In this document: positions 47,717 to 57,746 of the stretch, piece by piece
Layout of the letters: the number at the start of each line of letters is the position of its first letter
Position numbering within the stretch: position 1 is the first letter of the stretch
Assembly (NCBI RefSeq): GCF_023159225.1
Contig: NC_063161.1
Location: 123,418,958-123,482,957 of the forward strand
DNA length: 64,000 bases
Origin: Perognathus longimembris pacificus
Lineage: Eukaryota; Chordata; Mammalia; Rodentia; Heteromyidae
Direction of reading: 5' to 3'
Notes under the pieces: model-generated
The model's input: the letters and a program-made list of their open reading frames with translations, nothing else
What the model was told of the DNA's origin: nothing
The model's database searches: none
Made by a program: the position numbers and the translations under genes

Positions 47717-48838
47717 CTAATTAGGGTTCATTTCTCTGTCCGTGTTGGGATCTTGATTATTTTCCCTGTATAGTACATCTTTAAGGATTTTGTGTAAAGC
47801 TGGTTTGGTGGAGATATATTGTTTCAGTTTTTCCTTATTGTGGAAGACTTTTATTTGACCTTCAGCTATGAAGGAGAGTTTGGCTGGGTACAGAATTCTT
47901 GGTTGGTAGTTATTTTTATTTAGAGTTTGGTATACTTCATTCCAGGCTCTCCTTGCTTTCATGGTCTCTGCTGAGAAGTCTGGGGTAATTCTGATTGCTT
48001 TTCCTTTATATGTGATTGTTTTCTTTGCCCTAACAGCTTTGAGTATTTTTTCCTTGCACTCTGCTGAAGCTGTTTTGATCACAATGTGTCGGTGGGAAGT
48101 CCTATTCTGGTCTGGTCTATTTGGGGTTCTAAATGCTTCTTGTATCTGTATAGGCCTTTCCTTCTGGATGTTTGGGAAGTTCTCAGCTAATATTCTGTTA
48201 AATAGATTGCCTATCCCATTAACCTCTTTCTCCAAGTTTTCCTCAATACCTATTATCCTTAAATTGGGCTTCCTGATCGTGTCTTGAATCTCCTGTAGCG
48301 ATCTGTTTTGTTGCTTGGACTGGATTTGTATTGATTTTTGATCTTTCTCCATAGAATCTAAGGAATCTTCAGCTCCTGAGATTCGATCCTCTGCTTCAGT
48401 TAGTTGGGACTGTAGGCTAGCTACTTGATTTTGAATCTCTTTTCCTTCTGACTTGTCTTTCCTGATGATTTCCATGTCATTTCTTAGGTCCTGTATGGAC
48501 TTCTTTACTTCATTAACTTCTTTACTTTGGTTTTGAATGTTGTCTCTCAAATCTTTAAGCTGGGTAGCTATCTTTTCATTTGACTCTTGAAGCTCATTTA
48601 TCTTTCTATTTGTGGATGCCATGAAATTCTCCATTAATTTTTGCATTGCCTCCTCACGCTCTAACATATTTGACTGAAGAGATTCAAACATTTCATTTAT
48701 CATGTTTATCAGTAGACTTTGTAGAGCATTTTGGGGGTTTTCTTCTATGTTTTTGATTGACTGCTCTGCTTCCTGCTTATTTTGAGTGGGGGATAAGACT
48801 TCATTGTTTGCCGTCTTTCTTGTGTTTCTTCTGCCCAT
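47717..48838 (-). CDS. L1 ORF1 protein (RNA-binding chaperone), open frame
   Basis: A 373-residue frame starting MGRRNTRKTANNE. The open frame extends 13 codons further upstream, but the MGRRN start is chosen because the older L1 at 57746 begins the same way. The layout is a basic N-terminus, then a long coiled coil (about residues 45-185, rich in Q/E/K/L, for example SLQSQLTEAEDRISGAEDSL). An RRM-like domain starts at RKPNLRIIGI (about 189), followed by a C-terminal domain with KGKAIRITPDFSAETMKARR and YPAKLSFIAEGQIKVF. In known L1s the protein trimerises through the coiled coil and coats L1 RNA in cytoplasmic particles. There is no stop or frameshift. Whether it is expressed depends on the 5' UTR promoter, which cannot be judged here. 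A 46-base spacer separates it from ORF2. Confidence 0.93.
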   Translation of the reverse strand: MGRRNTRKTANNEVLSPTQNKQEAEQSIKNIEENPQNALQSLLINMINEMFESLQSNMLEREEAMQKLMENFMASTNRKINELQESNEKIATQLKDLRDNIQNQSKEVNEVKKSIQDLRNDMEIIRKDKSEGKEIQNQVASLQSQLTEAEDRISGAEDSLDSMEKDQKSIQIQSKQQNRSLQEIQDTIRKPNLRIIGIEENLEKEVNGIGNLFNRILAENFPNIQKERPIQIQEAFRTPNRPDQNRTSHRHIVIKTASAECKEKILKAVRAKKTITYKGKAIRITPDFSAETMKARRAWNEVYQTLNKNNYQPRILYPAKLSFIAEGQIKVFHNKEKLKQYISTKPALHKILKDVLYRENNQDPNTDREMNPN

Positions 48839-50854
48839 TTGAATTGGGAATGCCAGTCTACCAGCACCTGTGAGCACCGTTTAAGACCCAAAGCAGCCCT
48901 TACCAAACACTGTTGTGTAGATCTTACAATTTCACAATTATATACAGATAACTTGTATACCTGTCTATAAAGTTAGATTTGGTGTTCCTAAAGAATACAA
49001 TTTCAATATAACAACCGATTCTGGGCCCTGTATTCTGTAGTTACTTATTTACTGTTACAACCCTATACACAATTCTTGTTTTTATATTAAGTTCTTTTAG
49101 GACTGGCTTTCTCTATGAACCCCTTTGATTAACTCGTATTAAGCTGGGATACCCTCTATCCAATAACCAGGAGTCAATGGAACCTGGAGGTCCAGGCAGT
49201 AAGTCAGGAGGGTAAGTTGGAGGTAGTAAAGAGAATAGAGTAAAATGTATTGAGGGGGGGGGGTGGTGATTTTGGTTTAGTTTCAGTGACGTGGAAATGT
49301 GGAGAAGAGTAGAATCAGTAGAAAGAACAATGTTAAAATGACAGACACTGGAGAGTTAGCAGAAAAGGGTGGAGGTGTTATTTATAGGAAAGTAACTTTT
49401 AAAGGAAGAGGACGCAACGAGAAATGTAAAGTAAAAATACTGGAAGACAGATACACAAAACAGAGAAAAATTATTTAAAAAGGAAGAATAAGTAAATAAA
49501 AAGGAAAATAACATAAAAGGAACAACCCAAACAAATAAACAAACACAAAAAAAAAACTTGATAAAACAAACCGGTAAAAATGGAAAACAAACAAACAAAA
49601 AACAAACAAACCAAAAAAAAAACAACCAATGATGTTTCAGATGTGAAAAAATTAAAAAGAAAATTTTAAAAAAAAGTTTAAAAAAAATGTTTGAAAAGAA
49701 AAAGAAAAAGAAAAAAAAAAAAAAAAAGGAGTCCTCCTTGTTTGGGTGGTCTTTCCCCAGTCTCTGGTTTCCCTGCAATGGACTGCAGTCTATTTTCCTG
49801 ATTGGCTGGTTTGGCTTGATTTCAGTTGGCAAGGGGTGGGTCTGTTCTGACCCTTCTCCCCTGTTGGTGCAATCGTGTGTCTCTGAGGTTCGCACAGCTT
49901 GCAGGCAGGCCTTGGGGGTCCTCTGTTGATGGGGACGTGAGCAGTCTCAGGAACTGTGGCTCCTCTGTCTGCTGTGGGGCTGCTGCCTTTGATGCCTGGT
50001 CTTGACTAGGCTGTGAACTCAGCAGGGCGGGGCGCCTCTGGCCTGTTTTGCTCCGCTGAGAGTTGCTTGCCTGAGGGAGGCGGCCTCCTTGGCATAGGTG
50101 GGTATGGAATGCAGCTCCGTTTTGGGCTGGGAATTAGCTTCCTCTGTGATGGGACCGTTTAGCTGTCCCAGGAACTGTTTGTTCCTCCCTCTGGTGTTTC
50201 CGTGCCCCTGGTAGCTGCTTGCAGCTTTTTCTTTAAGTTTAGAAATTCCGGCGGGCAGGGCGGGGCACCTCTGGCTAAGCCCCGGACTCGCCTCCCACCA
50301 GGGCAGGGGGCGTTCTTCTGGGCGGAGCTGGTTCTCACTGATTCCGCCCCTCCTGCCCTTTTCAAAGATGGCTTTTTTGACCTCGCTTTCCCCAGGCCCG
50401 CTTCAGTTCCAGTCTGGTCTGACCCTATGCCAGTGGCAAAGATGGCGCTTTGCTCTGGAGGTGGGGACAGGGATGCCTTCCAAAAGCTGGACTGTGGGCA
50501 CAAGTGAGAATAACTTTTGTGGGGTACTCACGCTGTCTCTGCGATGTCAGGTCCTCGGTGCTCAGCTGCCGTCTGGAGTATTTAAAGCTTTAGCTGTGTG
50601 GAGTGCGGGGGGGCTGTGCTGGGCACTGTGCCGGAGCCGGCACTGGCGCGGCGGCGGGACACCGCCTGGAGCTCAAATCTGTGTTTTCAGACCAGCAAAG
50701 TCGATTTTTCCTTCCTGTTCAGAATCCCTGTACTGTTAGAACTTACTTTGGCTGTCTTTCTAGGAGTAACAGTTTCTATGGGGTGAGAAAACTACGATAT
50801 CGGAGGGAGCTCTGCAAGGGCTCTTCCTCTCCTCCGCTGTCTTCCTCGGGAACC
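48839..50854 (-). promoter_or_regulatory. L1 5' UTR / internal promoter region, GC-rich distal part
   Basis: 2.0 kb upstream of ORF1. The ORF1-proximal 350 bp (to about 49200) align with the older L1 (57747-58100). 49200-49730 is an A-rich (T-rich in L1 sense) low-complexity block with a ~20 bp A-run (49708-49727), and no counterpart was seen in the older L1. 49730-50854 is GC-rich with CpGs, including a GTGCCGG/CCGGCAC hairpin at 50628-50643. CCATCTTT motifs in L1 sense occur near 50363-50370 and 50439-50446. Confidence 0.75.
49680..49728. repeat. A-rich low-complexity tract inside L1 5' UTR
   Basis: (A)n with scattered G (AAAAAGAAAAAG pattern) ending in a long A-run. It is T-rich on the L1 sense strand. 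Confidence 0.9.
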
Positions 50855-50869
50855 GGATTCTTGTTTTTA

Positions 50870-51038
50870 ACTTAATTTATTTATTAATTGAACACAAATT
50901 TTTTTGACAAGGTGTTGTGCAAAAAAGGTACAGTTACATAGTAGGGCAGTGTGTACATTTCTTGTGATATCTTATGCCCTGTTTTTCTTTCCCTTCTCTA
51001 GGTCAGATAGACATATACACAATATACAATATATCAAG
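50870..51038 (-). mobile_element. older L1-like 3' fragment with a long (38-42 bp) TSD, split from its left flank by the full-length L1
   Basis: Plus-strand text TTTTTTTGACAAGGTGTTGT, GGTACAGTTACATAGTAGGG and CAGTGTGTACATTTCTTGTG resembles the reverse of an L1-like 3' UTR. Its right flank 51039-51080 (AGCTATTCTCAG ... GATGGATTCTTGT) repeats 43713-43750, apart from a 4-base TTAG insertion. The left copy now lies beyond the 7.1 kb L1 that inserted at the boundary. Confidence 0.75.
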
Positions 51039-51080
51039 AGCTATTCTCAGTTAGAAGCACTAGTGAAGATGGATTCTTGT

Positions 51081-51506
51081 AATGTTTCACATCATAGAAT
51101 TAATAATCAACTGGTCAATCTGAGCCCTGCACTATTAATAACATGTGATTGTATTTCTCTTCTAACTGGAAGATAGTCCTATATTTCTTCCCTTAATGTT
51201 CTCTTTCTATATTTTATAATATTTTTCTATGTGAATAAAATAAGATGAAAAAATATACAAAGTAGTATAAAAAAAACAACAACAAAACACTCAAAGAAAA
51301 CAAATGAAAAGGAAACCAAAAAAAGATATGGAGGATAAATCCATATTATGTAAATTACAAAAGACCATGAATGTAAGATTGGCAAATCTCTCTTTAAATA
51401 AAAATACACATGGTGAATTTTATGTGTATATTTGATTTCTGAACGTAAACAGGTTTCTTTGAAAGTGAAAGGAAACCCTGAAAAGAAAATAGCAAGACTT
51501 CATGTG
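51081..51506. other. single-copy AT-rich DNA
   Basis: Nothing recognised. A-rich patches near 51240-51330. Confidence 0.4.
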
Positions 51507-52084
51507 GATATGATTTTCTTTTTTTTTTTTTTTTTTATGTTTTTTTCCCCTTATTGTCAAAGTGTGACAGAGAGGGGTTACAGATTCATATGAAAGGCAG
51601 TGAGTACATTTCTTGTTCTACTTGTTACCTCCTCCCTCATTTTCCCCCTCCCCCTCCCCCTTCCCCTCTTCTCCAAGAGTTGTACAATTGGTTTATACCA
51701 AATGGTTTTCTAAGTGTTGCTTTTTGAATGGTTTGTCTTTTTGTTCTTTGTCTTTCGATTTTAGTATTCCCTCTCCCTTCCTCAGTTCTATTACCCTTAT
51801 AAACAGTATCCTGGGTACATGGATGTAATACAGTGGTAGTGAGGGTACAGCCACAGGAAGACAGTACAAGAGAAACAAACCACTTGGTCAAACAGACAAG
51901 GAAAAAGAGAAAAAAATAGTAGTACGAGTTCACATGGCATGTTGAGAATAATTACACCAGTGGTATAACTCTTGTTTCTGTATCATGGAGTTTATTTCAC
52001 TTGGCATTTTCTTATGTGGCTCATATGGGTGTAGCTATTGGGGTATTTTGGTCTTCTACCATGACTAGCTTATTCCTGTACTAG

Positions 52085-55000
52085 CTATTCCCTATGAGGA
52101 ACACCCTAGAGTTTATGTTTCTTTGGGTATGGGTCACTTTTCTTACTATGATTTTTTTCCAAGTCCTTTCATTTCCTTATGAATGGGGCAATGTCATTCT
52201 TTCTGATAGAGGCATAGAATTCCATTGTATATATGTACCACATTTTCCTGATCCACTCATCTACTGAAGGGCATCTAGGCTGGTTCCATGTTTTAGTGAC
52301 GACAAATTGTGCTACTATGAACATAGTTGTGCTGGTGGCTTTAGTGTGGTCTTGCTTGTAGTCTTTTGGGTAGATGCCACAAGTGGGGCTGCTGGGTGGT
52401 TGGGAGCTCTAAGTTTAGCCTTCTTAGGAACCTCCACACTGCTTTCCAGAGAGGTTGAACAAGTTTGCATTCCCAACAACAATGTAGCAGAGTTCCCTTT
52501 TGGCCACATCCTCTCCAGCATTTTTTATTATTAGATTTCCTGATAATAGACATTCTTACTGGGGTGAGGTGGAATCTCAATGTTGTTTTGATTTTCATTT
52601 ATTTTATGGCCAGTGATGTAGAGCACTTTTTCATGTGACTGTTGGACATTCTCATTTCCTCATCAGAGGAGTCTCTTTTTAGGTCTTTAGCCCATTTGTT
52701 GACAGGGCTGTTGGTTCTCTGATTGTTTGTTTTGGAGGAATTTAACTTTTTTAGTTCTCTGTATATTTTAGATATCAGGTCTTTGTTCATTGTATGGCTG
52801 GTGACTATCCTTTCCCAATCTGTGGGCTTTCTATTTATCTTGGAAGCTATTTCCTTTGCCCTGCAGTTTGATACAGTTGCACTTGTCCAGCCTTTCTTTG
52901 ATTTGTTGGATTTCTGTGGTTTTGTTGAGGAAGTTTCTTCCAGTGCCTAGGAGTCCTAGAATTTCTCCTATTTCTTCTTGTAGAGTTTTCAGGGTGGCTG
53001 ATTTTATTTCCAGGTCTTTGATCCATTTAGAGTTGATTTTGGTGCAGGGTGATACATAGGGGTTTAGTTTTAATTTGTTACAGATGTTGACCCAGTTTTG
53101 CCAGCACCATTTGTTGAAGAGGCTGTCTTTGTTCCAACCCATATTTTTAGCTTCTTTGTCAAAGATTATGTAGCCATAGGTCTGTGGTTCATTTGTGGGT
53201 CTTCAGTTCTGTTCCATTGGTCCTCGGGCCTGTTCTTGTGCCAGTACCAAGCTGTTTTTATTACTATAGCTCTTTAGTACAATTTAAAGTTTGATATTTA
53301 TATTCCTCCTGCATTGTTCTTTCTAATTAAGATTGTTCTTGCTATTCAGGGTTTTTTGTTGTTCCATATGAATTTCTGAATTGCTTTCTCTATTTCATTG
53401 AAGAATGATGTTGGGATATTAATGGGCATTGCATTGAATTTGTAGATAGCCTTTGGCAATATTGCCATTTTCACTATGTTAATCCTCCTAATCCAGCAGC
53501 ATGGGAGGTTTTTCCATTTCCTTAGTTCTGCCTTAATTTCCTTTTTTTAGGTTTTTAAAGTTCTCATAGAGTTCTTTCACTTCTTTGGTTAAGGTTATTC
53601 CTAGGTATTTTACGTTTTTTGAGGCTATTGCAAAAGGAGTTGCTTTCCTGATTTTAGCCTAGCTCTTCAAGTTGTTGGTGTATATAAAAGCTATTGAGTT
53701 TTGAGGATTTCTTTTATATCCTGCTACTTTGTCAAAGTTTTGGATCAGCTCTAGTAGCTTGGGAGTAGAGTCTATGGGGTTCTTTAGGTATAGGATCATG
53801 TTATCTGTGAAGAGAGAAAGTTTAACTTCATCTTTTCCTGTTTGGATCCCCTTTATGTTTTCTTCTTGCCTAATTGCTCTGGCTAGGAATTCTAGTACTA
53901 TGTTGAAGAAGAGAGGAAAGAGCAGATATCCTTGTCTTGCTCCCTGATTTTAAAGGGAATGGCTTTAGCTTTTCACCATTTAGATTTATGCTTGCTGTTG
54001 GTTTGTCATACACAGCCTTTGTTATATTCAAGAATGTTCCCTGAAATCCCAGTTTTTCCAGAGCTTTTATCATAAATGGGTGCTGGATTTTATGGAATGC
54101 CTTTTCGGCAACTAGGGATATAGCCATGTGATTCTTTACCTTGTTCTGGTTGATGTGGTAGATTACATTAATTGACTTCCATATATTGAACCAATTTTTC
54201 ATCCCTGGAATGAATCCAGTTTGATCACAGTGTATTACTTTTTTGATGACTTGTTGAAGTTGGTTGGCCAGAAGTTTGTTGAGGAGCCTTGCATCAATGT
54301 TCATCAAGGAGAAGGGTCTATAGTTCTCTTTTCTTGATATGTCCCTGTCTGGTTTTGGGATTAGCGTTATGCTAGCATCGTAGAATGTGTTTGGTAGTGA
54401 GCTTTTACTCTCTATTTCATTGAGGAGTTTGAGGAATGTTGGTGTGAGATTTGTTTTGAAAGCCGTGTAGAATTCTGCTGTGAATCCATCTGGACCTGGG
54501 CTTTTCTTGGAAGGGAGATCTCTTATTGCAGTTTCAATTTCATTGCTGGATATGGGTCTGTTCAGTAGACTTACATCTTCTTGGTTAAGTTTGGACATAT
54601 CAATTTTTGTTAAGAATTTGTCCATTTTTTCCAGGTTTTCAAATTTGTTGGCATATACGTTTGCGAAATAGTCCCTTATTATAATCTAGATCTTTGTTGT
54701 TTCTGTGGTGATGTTACCTGTTTCGTCTCTGATCTTGTTTATTTGGGTGTGCTGTCTACCTTTTTTGGTCAGGTTTCCTAGTGGGTCTGTCTATCTTGTG
54801 AATTTTTTCAAAGTACCAACTCTTTGTTTTCTGGATTTCAAGTCATTTAATTCTGCTCTGACTTTAATTATTTGCTTCCATCTATTGGCTTGGGGTTTGG
54901 CTTGTTGCTCTTGTTCAAGGAGTTTGAGTTGCTTTGTTAAGTTGTTGAATTGTGATTTCTCCAGTTTGTTGATGTGGGTGTTCAGGGCTATAAACTTTCC

Positions 55001-55892
55001 TCTGAGTACTGCTTTTGCTGTGTCCCAGAGGAACTGGTAATTTGTGTGTTTTTCTTGGTTTTGTTCCATAAACATTTGAAATTCTGTCTGATTTCCTCAG
55101 TGATCCATTGCTGGTTCAGCAATGTATTGTTGAGTCTCCATGAGTTGTGGAGTTTTCTTTGGTGGCCTTTGGCATTGAGCTCTAGTTTTATTCCCTTGTG
55201 GTCTGAGAGAATGCAAAGGATGATTTCAATGTTTCTGAATTTGTACAGGTTTGCTTTGTGCCCTAACATGTGATCTACTTTGGGGAATGTTCTATGTGCT
55301 ACTGAGAAGAATGTATATTCTGGTGTTGTTGGATGGAATATTCTGTAGATGTCAGTTAAGTCTAGATGGTCGATGCAGTTGTTTAGTTCTGAGGTTTCTT
55401 TGCTCAGTTTTTGGTATGTTGATCTGTCCAGAAGTGAGAGTGGTGTGTTAATGTCTCTGACACTCAATGTGTTTGGGTCTATGAGAGTTTTTAGAGTCCA
55501 TAGTGTTTGTTTGATGAAGTTGGGAGCTCTTATATTTGGTGTGTAGATGTTTAGTATGGTTATGTCCTCCTGTGGGGGAGATCCCTTCATTAGTATGTAG
55601 TAACCTTCTTTGTCTCTTTTTACTGTTTTTAGTTTGAGCCCATTTTATCTGATACTAAGATTGTGACACCAGCCTGCTTACAGGGACTATATGCTGGATA
55701 GATTTTTTTTTCCAGCTTTTCACTTTTAAAATATGTTTGCTTTTTCTGTCAAGGTGAGTCTCTTGGAGGCAGCAGAAAGATGGATACATTTTCTTTGATC
55801 TAACTTGTCCATCTATGTAATTTAATTGGAGATTTAAGTCCATTAATATTGAGAGTTAGGATTGAGAGGTGATTGCTTGTTCCTTTCATCAT
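52085..55892 (-). pseudogene. L1 ORF2 remnant, full length but decayed (FADD changed to FTDN)
   Basis: Homology to ORF2 runs from ATGATGAAAGGAACAAGCAA (55892) to the position of the usual stop near 52085, about 1269 codons. It is broken into pieces: 55590-54988 (endonuclease, with SDHKGIKLEL), 55075-54791, 54625-53870 (RT, with [11 protein letters not shown]) and 53142-52831 downstream. At 53811-53800 the RT catalytic FADD motif reads FTDN (TTC ACA GAT AAC), losing the second Asp. Multiple frameshifts. Unlike the neighbour it keeps the full RT-core length, so it serves as an internal reference for the deletion there. Confidence 0.93.
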
Positions 55893-56454
55893 ATCTATCT
55901 TTGTAGGGGCTGTGTCTTCCCTTTTTGCTTTACTAATCTGGAGTTTTATTTAGGGATGCTTTCCCTGTCTGGATTGTTGTCTTGGTGGTTTTCAATGTGG
56001 AGGATATCTTTGAGGATACTCTGTAATGCTGGTTTGGTGGAGATATATTGGTTCAATTTTTCCTTCCTATGGAAGACTTTTATTTAACCTTCAGCTATGA
56101 ATGAGAGTTTAGCTAGATATAGAATTCTTGGTTGAAATTTATTTGTCTTTAGGATATGGCAAACATCATTCCAGGCTCTCCTTGCTCTCATGGTCTCCAC
56201 TGAGAAATTTGTGGTAATTCTAATTGGTTTTCCCTTATATGTGATTGTTCTCTTTTCCCTAGGGGCTTTAAGGATTCTTTCTTTGGCCTCTTTTGATCCT
56301 GTTTTGATTACAGTGTGTCGATGGGAAGTCCTTTTCTGGTCTGGTCTGTTTGGGGTCCTAAACGCTTTTGTATTTGGATGGGCCTGTCCTTCTGGATGTT
56401 TGGGAAGTTCTCAGCTAATATTCTGTTAAATAAGTTGCCTATTCCATTGACTTC

Positions 56455-56848
56455 TTTTTTTTTTTTTTAGTTTTTATTATAAAACTGATGTACAGAGAGG
56501 TTACAGTTTCATACGTTAGGCATTGGATATATTTTTTGTACTGTTTGTTACTTTGTCCCTCATACCCCCCTCCCTCCTCCCCCTTCTGCCCCTGAGGTGT
56601 TCAGTTCACTTACACCAAACAGTTTTGCAAGTATTGCTTTTGTTGTTGTTTCTCTTATTTACCCTTTGTCTCTCAATTTTGGTATTCCCTTTCAATTTCC
56701 TAATTCTAATACCAGTATACACAGTTTCCAATATACTCAGATAAGATTACAGAGATAGTGTAGATACAATCACAGGAAGGTGATACAAGAACATCATCAA
56801 TAGTAGAAACTACAGATACACATGGGATGTTGAAAGTAGTTACAACTT
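56455..56848 (-). mobile_element. 5'-truncated L1 3' UTR inserted in L1 ORF1
   Basis: A T-run (about 56455-56469) is followed by AGTTTTTATTATAAAACTGA and the 3' UTR of the GATAGTGTAGATACAATCAC variant. It ends in GTAGTTACAACT, where ORF1 homology (TTCTCTAGGGTTTCTTCAAT) resumes. The same 3' UTR variant occurs at 30728-31232. Truncated before ORF2. TSD not clear. Confidence 0.92.
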
Positions 56849-57208
56849 TCTCTAGGGTTTCTTCAATACCTACAATACCTATTGGGCTTCCTTATTGTGT
56901 CTTGAAGCTCCTGTAGTGATCTGTGTTGCTTTTTGGACTGATTTTGTATTGTTTTTTGTTCTTTATCCATAATGTCTAGGCTGTCCTCAATTTCTGAGAT
57001 TCGATCTTCTGCATCATCCAGTCTGCTCCCTAAACTTACAACTTGATTTCTTTTCTCCCTACCTTCTGATTGATCTTTCTTGATTGCTTCCATATTTCTG
57101 CTGTAATTCTCTCTTGGGTCCTGTATAGACTTCCTTACTTCATTAATTTGTTTCTGGGTGCTGTCTCTAATCTCTTTTAGCTGAGTATTTATCTTTTCAT
57201 AGGACTCT

Positions 57209-57216
<8 letters not shown>

Positions 57217-57241
<25 letters not shown>

Positions 57242-57442
57242 TTTTTTTTTGCCAGTCCTGGGGCTTGGATTCAGGGCCTGAGCACTGTCCCTGGCTTCCT
57301 TTTGCTCAAGGCTAGCACTCTGCCACTTGAGCCACAGCGCCACTTCTGGCCGTTTTCTGTATATGTGGTGCTGGGGAATTGAACCCAGGGCCTCATGTAT
57401 ATGAGGCAAGCTCTCTTGCCACTAGGCCATATCCTCAGCCCC
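57217..57442 (-). mobile_element. IDL-Geo SINE in L1 ORF1 with 16 bp perfect TSD
   Basis: Minus-strand dimer with a long T-run (57221-57250). The TSD AGGACTCTTTTTCTTT is at 57201-57216 and 57443-57458, so the pre-insertion ORF1 sequence is clear. ATATGAGGC-type ID half. Confidence 0.96.
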
Positions 57443-57746
57443 AGGACTCTTTTTCTTTCTGTTGGAGTTCAGGTATCATTCTGTTTGCAGAGACCATGAA
57501 GTCCTCTATTAACTTATGATTGGATTCATCAGGTTCACAAATTATTCTTTGGTTTGCCTCCTCATGCTCTAGAATACTTGTCTGGAGAGATTCAAACTTT
57601 TCATTTATCATTTTTATCAGCATAGTTAGTAGAGCATTTTGAAGGCTCTCCTCTGGAATTTCAATTGCATGCTCGGTTTCCTGTTTGTTTTGAGTGGATG
57701 ATGAGTTTCCCTGTCTTGCCATACTTTTTGTGTTTCTTCGGCCCAT

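Larger units (their letters stand above)
43756..50854 (-). mobile_element. full-length L1 (7.1 kb), 15 bp perfect TSD, ORF2 inactivated
   Basis: Reading leftward from 50854: GC-rich 5' UTR (50854-48839), ORF1 (48838-47717), ORF2 remnant (47670-44270), 3' UTR with C-rich tract (43858-43897) and a short T tail at 43756. The TSD GGATTCTTGTTTTTA is at 43741-43755 and 50855-50869. The element inserted beside an older L1 3' fragment (50870-51038). The ORF1 frame is uninterrupted, but ORF2 has a frameshift, a nonsense codon and an internal deletion, so it cannot mobilise itself. Confidence 0.97.
55945..57746 (-). pseudogene. L1 ORF1 remnant, interrupted by a SINE and an L1 fragment
   Basis: Starts MGRRNTKSMARQGNS at 57746 and reads to about 57435. 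It is split by the IDL-Geo SINE (57217-57442), continues with coiled-coil sequence (57093-56863, RLDDAEDRISEIEDSLDIMD), is split again by the L1 fragment (about 56455-56848), and finishes with the RRM/C-terminal part to about 55945. Frameshifts are present apart from the insertions. Not functional. Confidence 0.9.

Noticed and set aside
50202..50875. Overlapping long frames in GC-rich sequence suggesting a CpG-island gene
   Set aside because: The region is the L1 5' UTR, bounded by the L1 TSD at 50855. Long frames are expected in GC-rich sequence with few stops.
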